A DNA stretch of 64,000 nucleotides from JACKAQ01 sp965227145 (GTDB lineage Bacteria > Calditrichota > Calditrichia > RBG-13-44-9 > J075): contig OZ245730.1 in NCBI GenBank assembly GCA_965227145.1, forward strand, positions 1 to 64,000. The letters are read 5' to 3'. This document shows, in pieces, positions 1-8,119 of this stretch. The position numbers were made by a program, and so were the translations under genes. The notes under the pieces were generated by a model. That model was given only the letters and a program-made list of their open reading frames with translations, had not been told where the DNA came from and made no database searches. Position 1 is the first letter of the stretch. Each line of letters opens with the position of its first letter.

Positions 1-2
1 TC

Positions 3-266
3 CGGGCAATGGAAATTATCGAAAATTTTGAGCCGGAGCGACGCGGTGTGTACGCCGGTGCGCTCGGTTACATCGGTTTTTCGGGAAATATGGACACTTG
101 CATCACCATCCGTACGCTGGAAGTGATCAACGGCGTGGCGCATTTTCAGGCGGGTGCGGGCATTGTCGCGGATTCTGTGCCGGAAAAGGAATATCAGGAA
201 ACTGTGCATAAATCCAACGCCATCCGCGCCGCCATCGCCCTCGCCGAAGGCGGGCTGGAGGTTTGA
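3..266 (+). CDS. trpE: Anthranilate synthase component I, C-terminal end (partial)
   Basis: This is the last 87 codons of a chorismate-binding enzyme whose 5' part lies before the window. TrpE makes anthranilate from chorismate, using ammonia supplied by TrpG, in the first committed step of tryptophan synthesis. The conserved stretch GALGYIGFSGNMDTCITIRT and the following AGAGIVADSVPEKEYQET are the C-terminal active-site signature of the TrpE/PabB family, and MDTCITIRT favours TrpE. The stop at 264-266 is followed by a 68-base gap holding a strong hairpin before trpG, so the two subunits are probably co-transcribed. PabB or another chorismate-utilising enzyme is a less likely alternative. Confidence 0.93.
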   Translation, partial: RAMEIIENFEPERRGVYAGALGYIGFSGNMDTCITIRTLEVINGVAHFQAGAGIVADSVPEKEYQETVHKSNAIRAAIALAEGGLEV

Positions 267-301
267 GGCGATGGGTAAAGGGTAAGTGATAAAGGATAAA
301 A

Positions 302-323
302 ATTCCCCTCCGGGGAGGGGAAT
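302..323 (+). repeat. Strong hairpin between trpE and trpG
   Basis: A perfect 10-bp stem (302-311 pairing with 314-323, ATTCCCCTCC and its complement) with a two-base loop ends two bases before the GGAG ribosome binding site of trpG (325-328). It is GC-rich and lacks a following T-run, so it is not an obvious terminator. It is preceded by the string TAAAGGGTAAGTGATAAAGG; a similar one precedes the palindrome at 30404-30427. It could be a dispersed repeat or could influence translation of trpG. Confidence 0.6.
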
Positions 324-334
324 AGGAGAAAACT

Positions 335-916
335 ATGAAATTACTCGTCATCGATAATTTTGACAGCTTTACCTACAACCTGGTGCAGTTTTTGGGCGAA
401 CTCGGTGCTGAACTGTCCGTTTTTCGCAACGATGCGATAACGGTGCAGGGCATCCGCGATGCTGCGCCGGACGGCATCGTCATTTCGCCGGGACCGGGCA
501 CGCCGGACGACGCCGGTGTCAGCCTCGATCTGATCCGCGAATTGCATCAGGAAATCCCGATTTTTGGTGTTTGCCTCGGTCATCAATCCATCGGACAGGC
601 GTTCGGCGGCAAAGTAATTTCTGCGCCAACGCTGATGCACGGCAAAACTTCGCAGGTGCAACACCAATCGGAAAATGTTTTCGCGAAATTGCCCAATCCC
701 TTCCGGGCAATGCGCTATCATTCGTTGGCTGTGGAACGCGAATCGCTGCCGGATTGTTTACACATTACAGCCGAAACGCCGGAAGGCGTCATCATGGGAT
801 TCATGCACAAAGAATTTCCCGTTTACGGTGTTCAGTTTCACCCGGAATCATTTTTAACGGAGGGTGGAAAACAAATTTTGAGCAATTTTCTGGCGTTAAC
901 GGCTAATCGCGTATAG
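335..916 (+). CDS. trpG: Anthranilate synthase component II (glutamine amidotransferase)
   Basis: A 193-residue class I glutamine amidotransferase that releases ammonia from glutamine for TrpE (or for PabB, as many TrpG/PabA proteins serve both). The nucleophile is Cys80 in GVCLGHQ, and the His169-Glu171 pair lies in VQFHPES. The oxyanion-strand motif SPGPGTPDDAG is at 51-61. The length is normal for the family. The ATG is preceded by AGGAG at good spacing. It sits directly after trpE, as expected of an amidotransferase partner. PabA is the only serious alternative name. Confidence 0.95.
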   Translation: MKLLVIDNFDSFTYNLVQFLGELGAELSVFRNDAITVQGIRDAAPDGIVISPGPGTPDDAGVSLDLIRELHQEIPIFGVCLGHQSIGQAFGGKVISAPTLMHGKTSQVQHQSENVFAKLPNPFRAMRYHSLAVERESLPDCLHITAETPEGVIMGFMHKEFPVYGVQFHPESFLTEGGKQILSNFLALTANRV

Positions 917-967
917 TTTTTGACGATGATAAAGATTATACTGAATGGTAATTAAACGGAAGGGACA

Positions 968-1243
968 ATGATGCAAGTCGATATAAAATGGTTTGATGAC
1001 AACCTGCATTTGCGATATCCGTGTGAGTGGGTGTATAAAATTATCGGGAAAGATGCCCGGCGATTGCACGATGCTGTCGCAGATATTATTCCGGGAAATG
1101 AGTATACGGTCAAATTTTCGAACTTCAGTTCCGGCGGGAAATACATTTGCCTAAATGTGGAAATGACGGTGGACAACGAATCGCAGCGCAACGATATTTT
1201 CCATTCGTTAAAACAGCACGATCATATTTCGATGGTGCTGTAA
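968..1243 (+). CDS. DUF493 (YbeD-like) family small protein
   Basis: A 91-residue protein. The segment PCEWVYKIIGKDARRLHDAV, the spacing to the beta strand around KYICLNVEMTV and the ending FHSLKQHDHISMVL follow the pattern of the DUF493/YbeD family, a small ACT-like alpha-beta fold often suggested to be regulatory. The likely start is the first or second of two adjacent ATGs (968 or 971), after GGAAGGG. It follows trpG by about 50 bases and may be read in the same transcript. Its function is unknown, and the family call rests on recalled similarity to E. coli YbeD. Confidence 0.7.
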   Translation: MMQVDIKWFDDNLHLRYPCEWVYKIIGKDARRLHDAVADIIPGNEYTVKFSNFSSGGKYICLNVEMTVDNESQRNDIFHSLKQHDHISMVL

Positions 1244-1284
1244 TATCCGAATTTCGTAATGTCGGAAAATAAATGTATGGTTTA

Positions 1285-2877
1285 TTACAGACTCAGCCAC
1301 CGCTTTTCAATCAGCCAGTCCCGGATATTGCCATCTTGTGAAACAGTGCTTACGCCAATCTTATCTGCTGAATAAATGTAACTGCTAATCGCAATGATTT
1401 TTTGGTTTAGCAAATCTATATTGCTGTAAACCTCAGAATGATCTTTTAACGACCAAACTGTAAATTTTCCGGCATTATCACCGCTGAACAGATGGTTGCC
1501 AGTTGATTCCATTGCGATAAATGAAATTGCGTCACTGTTGCCGTAAAGTGTTGTTTCCAAATCACCTGTGCGGGAATTTATCACGTAAATATTTGGATCA
1601 GCCCCGTTGATTCCATAAATGAAATTACCGTTCCGGGAAAACAGGATCTGGATGAATTTAAAGTCATGAATCCGAAATGATTGCAGCGTTTCTTCATCCG
1701 AAATATGCCAGACGCTAATTGAGCTGTCCATGCCTGCAGATGCGATAAACCCGCTATTTTTGTCGAATGAAAATGCGATTGAACTATCCTGGTTCATTGT
1801 AAAAGTTTTCGTTACGGTTTCATTCGTAATATCCAGTAAATAAATATTGTTAGCATTGTCCATCGCCAGCAACTCCATGTCATTTGAAAATGAGATATCG
1901 ACAATGGCATTCGGAAATTGGTAGCTGTAATACCCGACCAATCCAATAAGTTCATAATCATAAATGTGCATTTTCCCGGAGGTTGTGCCAAGTGCGTAAA
2001 CATTGCTTTCGGGGTTCCATTTGAGGGCTGAGTACCGGCCATATGTCGACAGCAGCTCATAATTATTTTGAAATGAATTTGTTTTGATAAACTTGCCATC
2101 CCAGTTCCTGTTGATGCACCACGTTACCCGATTTTGCTCCCGGACGAATGGCAACGGATAGCCCGGTGCTGCCGAACTCACAATTTTCATAAGTTTGTTA
2201 AAATATAAGCTCTTAACAAAATTAATTTTTGCCGTGGGTGACCAGGCCGATACATGTTGGTCAAAAACGGCTTTAATCCGATAGCTATACGCCTGCGATG
2301 TATCCACCGATGAATCGAAATATGTCGTTTGATTTGGCATGACCGTGTTCAGCGGTAAATAAATTCCGTCGCTTGCGGCTTTTTCAATAATAAAACCCGT
2401 TTCATGGACAGAATTATCTACCCAGTTGAGTTGCAGCATACCATCGTTTATTGGAATCACCGATAAATTGGATGGGGCTCCGAAGCGATACACCACAACA
2501 TCGACCACATTTGAACTGGTAACGTTCCCATCACCATCATACGCTTTTGCATAAATCCGGTATTTTGTACTATCCTGGGTTTGCGGCGTTGTCCACAAAT
2601 ATCGATACGGCTCCACATAAAACGTTCGATCCCATGAAGTCGCATTGTTGATATACATTTCTACTTTCACAACCCCTTTGTCGTCCGATGCTTCGACAAT
2701 GATTGATGTGGTGTCAGTAACTTGCGCATTGTTTTTGGGATAAATGATGCGCACTTCAGGCTCGGGAGCAATCTCTGGATTACTGCTGCTTTTTGAACAT
2801 GTCACCAAAAAAACCGCGCAAAAGCAAACCGCAATAATTTTGGTCAGAGGATTCCGGTTATCAAATATGAAAACCAT
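1285..2877 (-). CDS. Lipoprotein with Ig-like, fibronectin III and beta-propeller regions
   Basis: A 530-residue exported protein. The N-terminus has a hydrophobic signal and a lipobox LVTC with Cys27, so it should be lipid-anchored. Residues about 41-130 look like a bacterial Ig-like domain (PKNNAQVTDTTSIIVEASDD and DGDGNVTSSNVVDVVVYRF). Residues about 135-220 resemble fibronectin type III (LQLNWVDNSVHETGFIIEKA, YSYRIKAVF). Residues about 230-525 are WD40-like blades such as HIYDYE, IAFSFDKNSGFIASAGMDSS and LFSGDNAGKFTVWSL. It stands alone between convergent and co-oriented neighbours, so context gives no role. A binding or scaffold role at the cell surface is an inference. Confidence 0.75.
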   Translation of the reverse strand: MVFIFDNRNPLTKIIAVCFCAVFLVTCSKSSSNPEIAPEPEVRIIYPKNNAQVTDTTSIIVEASDDKGVVKVEMYINNATSWDRTFYVEPYRYLWTTPQTQDSTKYRIYAKAYDGDGNVTSSNVVDVVVYRFGAPSNLSVIPINDGMLQLNWVDNSVHETGFIIEKAASDGIYLPLNTVMPNQTTYFDSSVDTSQAYSYRIKAVFDQHVSAWSPTAKINFVKSLYFNKLMKIVSSAAPGYPLPFVREQNRVTWCINRNWDGKFIKTNSFQNNYELLSTYGRYSALKWNPESNVYALGTTSGKMHIYDYELIGLVGYYSYQFPNAIVDISFSNDMELLAMDNANNIYLLDITNETVTKTFTMNQDSSIAFSFDKNSGFIASAGMDSSISVWHISDEETLQSFRIHDFKFIQILFSRNGNFIYGINGADPNIYVINSRTGDLETTLYGNSDAISFIAMESTGNHLFSGDNAGKFTVWSLKDHSEVYSNIDLLNQKIIAISSYIYSADKIGVSTVSQDGNIRDWLIEKRWLSL

Positions 2878-2930
2878 TGAGGAACCTGTTGCATTTTTTG
2901 GTTATTTATTTTGATGGCAAATTACAATCC

Positions 2931-2946
2931 CATGTTTTTAAACATG
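2931..2946. repeat. Small palindrome in the gap upstream of the lipoprotein gene
   Basis: A perfect 7-bp dyad (CATGTTT, two T, AAACATG) lies in the AT-rich 176-base gap between the lipoprotein start and the E2 stop codon. It could be an operator or a weak terminator. There is no further support for either. Confidence 0.3.
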
Positions 2947-3053
2947 AAATTTTTCAGTCGTTACTAAGACCAATATATAAATTTTTGAGCGCAGAGCAGC
3001 GGAATAAAATTAATTTTTGGGTAGGCTTGCTATCTATAATTCAGTTCAGAACG

Positions 3054-4256
3054 TCACCGCCAGGACTGCAGCGTTTCCACAAACGCTGATAGAAACTGAT
3101 TCGCCTGAAACCCGTCCAGCGCCCGGTGATCGATGGTCAGTGTGACATACGCCATCGGTTTGATTTCCGGAACATCCTGTCCGTTTTTCTCCACTACCAC
3201 AAAGCGTTTTTCCATTTTCCCGATGCCCAGAATCGCCGATTGCGGCTGGTTGATGATCGGCGTGGCGATGATGCTGCCGGTCATCCCGTGATTGGTGATG
3301 GTGAACGTGCCGTTTTGCACATCCGCTTTGGCGAGTTTTCCGGCGCGCGCTTTTTCCGTCAGCGACTGCAACTGCTCGGCAATTGCCAGCAAACTGAGTT
3401 TTTCCGCGCGGTGCAGCACCGGCACAATCAGCCCGGCATCGGTTGCAGCAGCAACGCCGATGTTGCACTCATCAAAAATTTCCAGCGCGTCGTCGTGCCA
3501 GCGGCTGTTGACTTCCGGCACCGCCAGCAGCGCCTGTGCCGCGGCGTGCACAAAATACGCCGTGAAAGTCAGTTTGGCGCCTTTGCTTTCGTAAATGGCT
3601 TTATTTTTGGCGCGATGCGCAACCACGCCGGACAAATCCGCGTCGAAAACGGCGGTAACGTGCGGTGCGGTGTTGAGCATGCTTTCAACCATGTGACGGG
3701 CGGTGCTGCGGCGCAGCGCGTTGTGCGGAATCATGTGGCTGGGAATTTTGCCCGACGGCGCAGAAACCGGTGGCGCAGCTTTCGGCAATTTCGCACGATT
3801 TTCGATGAAATTTTCCACATCCCGCGCAGTGATTCGCCCGCCGCGTCCGCTCCCGATAATTTCTTCCGGTCGAATGTTCTGATCAGCTAACATCTTGCGA
3901 ACAATGGGACTTAGCCGCACTTCCCGTTCACCATCGATAAAGGTCCGTCGCTGTCGTTCTATTTTTGGCATATCGGCCGGGACGAAAACTTTTTCCTTTT
4001 GACTTTCACCTTTTGCCTTAATGGAAAGCCTGCCCAACAAATCGCCGGGATTCACCGGATCATTCTCTTTTTTGACAATTTCCGCCAAAAAACCGTCCGC
4101 GGGTGCGGGGATTTCCAGGCTCACTTTATCCGTGTTGATTTCGATGAGCGGTTCGTTCGCACGCACCGCTTCACCGACTTTTTTCAGCCAGCGTTCCACC
4201 ACGGATTCGGTACCTTCGTCCGATTCGGGCATCAGGATGTCGATCATTTCTGCCAT
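3054..4256 (-). CDS. 2-oxoacid dehydrogenase E2 (dihydrolipoamide acyltransferase)
   Basis: A 400-residue E2 core protein that transfers the acyl group from lipoate to CoA. The N-terminal lipoyl domain (1-80) carries the lipoylated Lys44 in EINTDKVSLEIPAP. A peripheral subunit-binding domain spans about 112-150 (VRLSPIVRKMLADQ, GSGRGGRITARDVENF). After a short linker the catalytic domain ends in the active-site motif DHRALDG with His377 and Asp381. There is one lipoyl domain only. It lies 50 bases downstream of the fused E1 gene, so both are one operon; no E3 is present in the window. The fused E1 suggests a branched-chain 2-oxoacid substrate rather than 2-oxoglutarate, but the sequence does not decide. 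Confidence 0.92.
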   Translation of the reverse strand: MAEMIDILMPESDEGTESVVERWLKKVGEAVRANEPLIEINTDKVSLEIPAPADGFLAEIVKKENDPVNPGDLLGRLSIKAKGESQKEKVFVPADMPKIERQRRTFIDGEREVRLSPIVRKMLADQNIRPEEIIGSGRGGRITARDVENFIENRAKLPKAAPPVSAPSGKIPSHMIPHNALRRSTARHMVESMLNTAPHVTAVFDADLSGVVAHRAKNKAIYESKGAKLTFTAYFVHAAAQALLAVPEVNSRWHDDALEIFDECNIGVAAATDAGLIVPVLHRAEKLSLLAIAEQLQSLTEKARAGKLAKADVQNGTFTITNHGMTGSIIATPIINQPQSAILGIGKMEKRFVVVEKNGQDVPEIKPMAYVTLTIDHRALDGFQANQFLSAFVETLQSWR

Positions 4257-4306
4257 AATTTTCTCGTTATTTTAATAGCCACAGAGATTCAGTGGCGAAT
4301 TGTCTT

Positions 4307-6388
4307 TCAAAATTCAACCAAATCCACCATTTTTTTCGCGATGGCGGAAACGTTCGGCACCACCGCGTTCATCAATCCGATGTTGTAGGGCACCGGAATG
4401 TCCGGCGTGGCGAGGCGTTCCACCGGTGCATCGAGATCGAAAAAACATTCTTTCGCGACGATAGCGGCGATTTCCGCGCCAAATCCGGCGGTCATGCCAT
4501 CTTCGTGAACGATGAGGCACCGACGCGTTTTCCGCACAGAATCGATCACCGCGGGATTGTCCCACGGCGAGAGCGTGCGCAAATCGATGATATCCGCCGG
4601 AACGCCGCTTTCCGCAGCAGCGGTTTCGCACCGCTCGACCATCGCACCCCAGGTTACCACGGTCAATTCGTCACCGATTTGGGTGAATCGCGCCTTGCCG
4701 AACGGTAGCAGATATGCATCGCCGGGATAGGGACGCCGCGCCCAGGGCATATCGAGGCAGTGGCGGTGCTCGAAAAATATCACCGGATCGTTGCCGCGCA
4801 TCGCCGCGCGGAGCAATCCGACCGCATCTTCCGTGTTCGAGGGAAACGCCACGCGCCAGCCGATGCCGTGTGCCCACATCACTTCGTTGCATTCGCTGTG
4901 CCACGGATCGCCGCATTTGCTGCCGAAACCGCCGGGCATGCGCACTACCATCGGCGCGGCGATGCGGTTGTGGGTGCGCCAGCGGATCGTGCCGCAATTG
5001 TCGAGCTGTTCGGCAGCCGGATCGGCGTATTTGCGAAACTGGATTTCCGAAACCGGCATCAGCCCGCAAATGGCCATGCCCACAGCGCGCCCGATGATGC
5101 CTTCTTCCGACAAGCTGGTGTCGAACACGCGCTCATCGCCGAATTTTTCCTGTAAACCCATCGTCGCGGCGTGCACACCGCCTTTTGGTCCGACATCTTC
5201 ACCGAAAATCAGCAGCTTTGGATTGGTCGAAAGTTCGTGTTCCATCGTCCGGCGGATCGCTGTGAGCATATTGATTCGCGCCGGTTCCGGCGATGGCGTT
5301 TCGTTCGTTGCCGGAAATTGGTGCCCTTCGGCAATCAGTCCGCCCATCTGCGGCAAATCCGGCGATCCGTCCGGTTTTGTTTCCGCAAACACATATTTTT
5401 TAACGGTTTGCACATCCGGTTCCGGGCGATTGAGGGCGGCATCGACGGCTGTTTGCACATCATTTTTTGCGTCGGATTGAAGCTGTTGCCACTCTTTTTT
5501 GGCAATATGTTTCGGTACCAGAAATTTTTCGAGCTGTTTCAGCGGATCGCCGGCGCGCTCATTTTCGACGAGTCCGGCGGGTTTGTAGGCTTGCGTATCC
5601 TGCCCGGAGTGACCGGAAAGTCGCGGAACGGTCAGCCGGATGAGCGCCGGTCCTTTTCGCTCGCGAACGTGTGCCACGGCGTCGATGAGCATCGGCGCGG
5701 CAACTGCCGGATCGCAACCGTCGCCATCCCAGATTTTCAGATTTTTGAACGATGCCAGATTTTCCGCGATATTTTTGCCGGGTGTTTGCTTTTCGCTGGT
5801 CACGGAAATGGCGTAGCCGTTGTCTTCGATGTAAAAGAGCATCGGCAAATTGAGGGTTGTTGCGATGGTCAGCGATGCCCAAAATCCGTTAGTTGCTACC
5901 GACCCTTCACCACCGAGAACTACGACAATGGCATCGTTGTAGTCGTTGTCCTGCAACGATTTCCGGCGATATTCAATCGCCTGCGCTGCGCCGACGGTTG
6001 GCGTGTATTGCGAGCCGACATCGCCGGCCATCGGCAGCACGGACGCCGCACCCTGCGATGGCAAATTGCACACCACGCCGATATCTTTCCCGTTGCTGTA
6101 ACCGCCGGATTTGGCCATCGGTCCTGCCAGCGCATCTTCAAAATCCAGACCAAGAGTCAACATCAATGGGCGGGAACGGTAGTATGCGCCAACGACATCT
6201 TTGGGATGCTGCAGCAGCGATCCCAAAATGATCTGCGTAACATCGTGCCCGCGCGCGGAAAATTGATACAACACGTGTTTTTGGGGGACTAATTCGGTTT
6301 CTTCGATATCATCCATCGCCCGCGATGTGAACACCAAACGGGCAATATGGCGCCAGTCGAACTGCGCCAGCAAGTCAGCTCTATTCAT
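4307..6388 (-). CDS. 2-oxoacid dehydrogenase E1, alpha and beta subunits fused
   Basis: A 693-residue protein joining the two thiamin-diphosphate E1 chains. Residues about 1-330 are the alpha part with the ThDP motif from GGEGSVATNG (159-168) to EDNGYAIS (188-195). About 40 linker residues follow. The beta part (about 370-693) begins INMLTAIRRTMEHEL and contains FGEDVGPKGGVHAATMGL and the C-terminal transketolase-type domain (LIVHEDGMTAGFGAEIAA). Such fused E1 proteins are usually annotated as 2-oxoisovalerate (branched-chain) dehydrogenase, working with the E2 encoded just downstream. The ThDP motif begins GEG rather than GDG, a conservative change. The exact substrate cannot be read from the sequence. 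Confidence 0.9.
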   Translation of the reverse strand: MNRADLLAQFDWRHIARLVFTSRAMDDIEETELVPQKHVLYQFSARGHDVTQIILGSLLQHPKDVVGAYYRSRPLMLTLGLDFEDALAGPMAKSGGYSNGKDIGVVCNLPSQGAASVLPMAGDVGSQYTPTVGAAQAIEYRRKSLQDNDYNDAIVVVLGGEGSVATNGFWASLTIATTLNLPMLFYIEDNGYAISVTSEKQTPGKNIAENLASFKNLKIWDGDGCDPAVAAPMLIDAVAHVRERKGPALIRLTVPRLSGHSGQDTQAYKPAGLVENERAGDPLKQLEKFLVPKHIAKKEWQQLQSDAKNDVQTAVDAALNRPEPDVQTVKKYVFAETKPDGSPDLPQMGGLIAEGHQFPATNETPSPEPARINMLTAIRRTMEHELSTNPKLLIFGEDVGPKGGVHAATMGLQEKFGDERVFDTSLSEEGIIGRAVGMAICGLMPVSEIQFRKYADPAAEQLDNCGTIRWRTHNRIAAPMVVRMPGGFGSKCGDPWHSECNEVMWAHGIGWRVAFPSNTEDAVGLLRAAMRGNDPVIFFEHRHCLDMPWARRPYPGDAYLLPFGKARFTQIGDELTVVTWGAMVERCETAAAESGVPADIIDLRTLSPWDNPAVIDSVRKTRRCLIVHEDGMTAGFGAEIAAIVAKECFFDLDAPVERLATPDIPVPYNIGLMNAVVPNVSAIAKKMVDLVEF

Positions 6389-6601
6389 TCAATGGACCTC
6401 ATTTTCAAAATTTCCAACATTCGCATCTAATAAAAATCGGTCGCGTTGATACGATGTTGAGAAATGTCGCGATTTTGCAGGCTATCAATTTAGAGCGGCG
6501 TCACAGGCGTGTCAAGCGGTAGCAAACTTTTTGGGGATGGGGTGATCGGATAAAAATTACAGCGGTTGTTGGATGTGAATGTTTGGTTGCTCTTGCCAAT
6601 C

Positions 6602-6791
6602 TTGCCGCAAAGGCGCGAAGTTCGCAAAGAGATGATACTATCATTGTATTAAATGTTATATGAAAAAGCCTGTCATTCCTGCGAAGGCAGGAATCTCCCG
6701 GACATTTCAAAGAAACTTAAACATTTTCAACAATATTGAGTGCAACGTTAATATTTGTTAATCCTTTGCGAACTTCGCGCCTTTGCGGCAA
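6602..6791. mobile_element. MITE-like element with perfect 28-base inverted repeats
   Basis: Bases 6602-6629 (beginning TTGCCGCAAAGGCGCGAAG) are the exact reverse complement of 6764-6791. The 134 bases between them are non-coding and include the hairpin at 6672-6699. Perfect long inverted ends around a short non-coding core fit a non-autonomous element or a pair of dispersed repeats placed in opposite directions. No transposase is nearby, and I see no clear target-site duplication. Confidence 0.55.
6672..6699 (+). repeat. Dispersed hairpin repeat, copy 1
   Basis: A 28-base unit with an 8-bp perfect stem (ATTCCTGC, loop GAAG, GCAGGAAT), starting GTCA and ending TCTCCC. The same unit occurs on the opposite strand at 14269-14296 with stem positions changed on both arms (TT/AA here, CC/GG there). 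It resembles widespread bacterial extragenic palindromes. Confidence 0.7.
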
Positions 6792-6813
6792 AAAAATCTG
6801 TAAATACGAAAAT

Positions 6814-7185
6814 TCAAAACGTAAGCCGGGTTTGCGGCTGTTCGGTGAGATAGCGTTCGAAACGATTGTTTTCGTCCACCAAAATCACTTTCGGTTCGAT
6901 GGGGCGATTGGTCAATTCAAATCCCATAATTATCAGCTCTTCACCGGCTTTGATGAGGTGCGCCGCAGCGCCGTTCATGCAAATATCGCCGGAACCGCGT
7001 TCGCCTTTGATCGTGTAGGTTTCCAGCCGCGCACCGGATGTGTTGCTGACAACCAGCACTTTTTCGCCCGGCCACAGTCCGACCATATCCATCAAATCCT
7101 CGTCAATCGTGATGCTGCCGACGTAGTTCAAATCCGCCTGAGTAACCGTCGCTTTATGTATTTTTGATCGCATAACCCATCGCAT
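6814..7185 (-). CDS. panD: Aspartate 1-decarboxylase
   Basis: A 123-residue pyruvoyl-dependent enzyme that makes beta-alanine from aspartate for pantothenate synthesis. The self-cleavage site Gly-Ser is seen in DLNYVGSITID, where Ser24 becomes the pyruvoyl group. Other family signatures are SKIHKATVTQADL and GDICMNGAAAHL. The length is typical. Two starts four codons apart are possible; the upstream ATG at 7185 is preferred because AGGAG lies upstream of it at a more usable, though long, distance. It follows panC by 84 bases on the same strand, within a panE-panC-panD run. Confidence 0.95.
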   Translation of the reverse strand: MRWVMRSKIHKATVTQADLNYVGSITIDEDLMDMVGLWPGEKVLVVSNTSGARLETYTIKGERGSGDICMNGAAAHLIKAGEELIIMGFELTNRPIEPKVILVDENNRFERYLTEQPQTRLTF

Positions 7186-7231
7186 GTTGTCAAATTTCTC
7201 CTGTTTTTTTAGAAAAATAATCAGTAAAAAC

Positions 7232-7271
7232 GAGATCCCTGCTTTCGCGCCAAAGGCAGGGGGTTCATCTC
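7232..7271. repeat. Imperfect hairpin between panC and panD
   Basis: CCCTGC at 7237-7242 pairs with GCAGGG at 7256-7261, and outer arms GAGAT and ATCTC pair at 7232-7236 and 7267-7271. It looks like a diverged relative of the hairpin family at 6672-6699 and 14269-14296. It overlaps the last codon of panC. Confidence 0.45.
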
Positions 7272-8115
7272 AAAACTTCGATTCAACCAACACATTATCA
7301 ATCAATCGAACATCATCGACAAAAACTGCCATTGAAATGAGCGCGTGCTGCCGGATGTCGTTGATTTCCGCCAGCGTTTTGGGATCGGCGATGCTGATGT
7401 AATCGATGCTCGCCCGCTCGACCGGTTCGAGAATTTCCCGCATCGCCGCGATGATTTTGCCCGCACTTTTTTCACCCGATTGCACCAACGCTTCCGCTTT
7501 TTTCAGCGCGCGATACAAACAGAGCGCATCCTGCCGCACTTCTGGTGAAAGCCGGGCGTTGCGGGAACTCATCGCCAAACCGTCGGCTTCGCGAACGGTC
7601 GGGCAAACCACCATTTCCAGATTGAAATTGAGATCCGTCGCCATTCGGCGAATGACCGCAACTTGCTGGGCATCTTTTTGCCCGAAATACACCCGCTGCG
7701 GCTGGAACACGTTAAACAGTTTCGCGACAATAGTGGTGACGCCCCGGAAGTGTCCCGGACGTTTTTCGCCCTCAAGCGGTTTGGTGATATCCTCAACATT
7801 TACATAGGTTTGAAAGTTGTCGGGATAAGCGATTTCCGGCGTCGGTGTCCACACCAGATCAACGCCTTCGGCAGCCAGCATATCCAGATCGCGCTGCAAA
7901 TTTCGCGGATATTTTTCCAGATCCGCGCTGTTGTTGAACTGCGCCGGATTCACGAAAATACTCACGCCAACCCGGTCATTTTCCGCTGTTGCACGGCGCA
8001 CCAAACTCAGGTGACCTTCGTGCAAAAATCCCATTGTGGGCACCAGCCCCCAATTTTCCAGCGGGTTTTGCCAGCGGATTTTCCGCAATAATTCAATGTG
8101 TTCGACGACGTTCAT
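7270..8115 (-). CDS. panC: Pantoate--beta-alanine ligase (pantothenate synthetase)
   Basis: A 281-residue ATP-dependent ligase that joins pantoate and beta-alanine to give pantothenate. The HIGH-type nucleotide-binding motif is MGFLHEGHLSL (28-38). Further signatures are VSIFVNPAQFNNSADLEKYPR, YFGQKDAQQ, VREADGLAMSSRNARL and the C-terminal DVRLIDN. The length is normal. It starts four bases after the panE stop with an A-rich sequence and no clear ribosome binding site, so it is probably translated by coupling to panE. Confidence 0.96.
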   Translation of the reverse strand: MNVVEHIELLRKIRWQNPLENWGLVPTMGFLHEGHLSLVRRATAENDRVGVSIFVNPAQFNNSADLEKYPRNLQRDLDMLAAEGVDLVWTPTPEIAYPDNFQTYVNVEDITKPLEGEKRPGHFRGVTTIVAKLFNVFQPQRVYFGQKDAQQVAVIRRMATDLNFNLEMVVCPTVREADGLAMSSRNARLSPEVRQDALCLYRALKKAEALVQSGEKSAGKIIAAMREILEPVERASIDYISIADPKTLAEINDIRQHALISMAVFVDDVRLIDNVLVESKF

Positions 8116-8119
8116 GTAT

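Larger units (their letters stand above)
6389..6813. other. Non-coding gap filled by repeats
   Basis: This 425-base stretch between the E1 start and the panD stop holds no convincing gene. Most of it is a 190-base element with perfect 28-base inverted ends (6602-6791) enclosing a palindromic hairpin (6672-6699). The short open frames here are made of repeat sequence. Confidence 0.7.

Noticed and set aside
2877..3089. Plus-strand frame of 70 codons opposite the lipoprotein start and E2 end
   Set aside because: It lies in an AT-rich promoter gap, has no family features or ribosome binding site and runs into the opposite strand of the E2 gene.
6501..6710. Minus-strand frame of 69 codons upstream of the E1 gene
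   Set aside because: It is made of repeat sequence (inverted repeat arm and hairpin) and has no protein-like composition.
7184..7402. Plus-strand frame of 72 codons opposite panC and panD
   Set aside because: It is a shadow of panC and of the hairpin in the panC-panD gap, with no recognisable domain.
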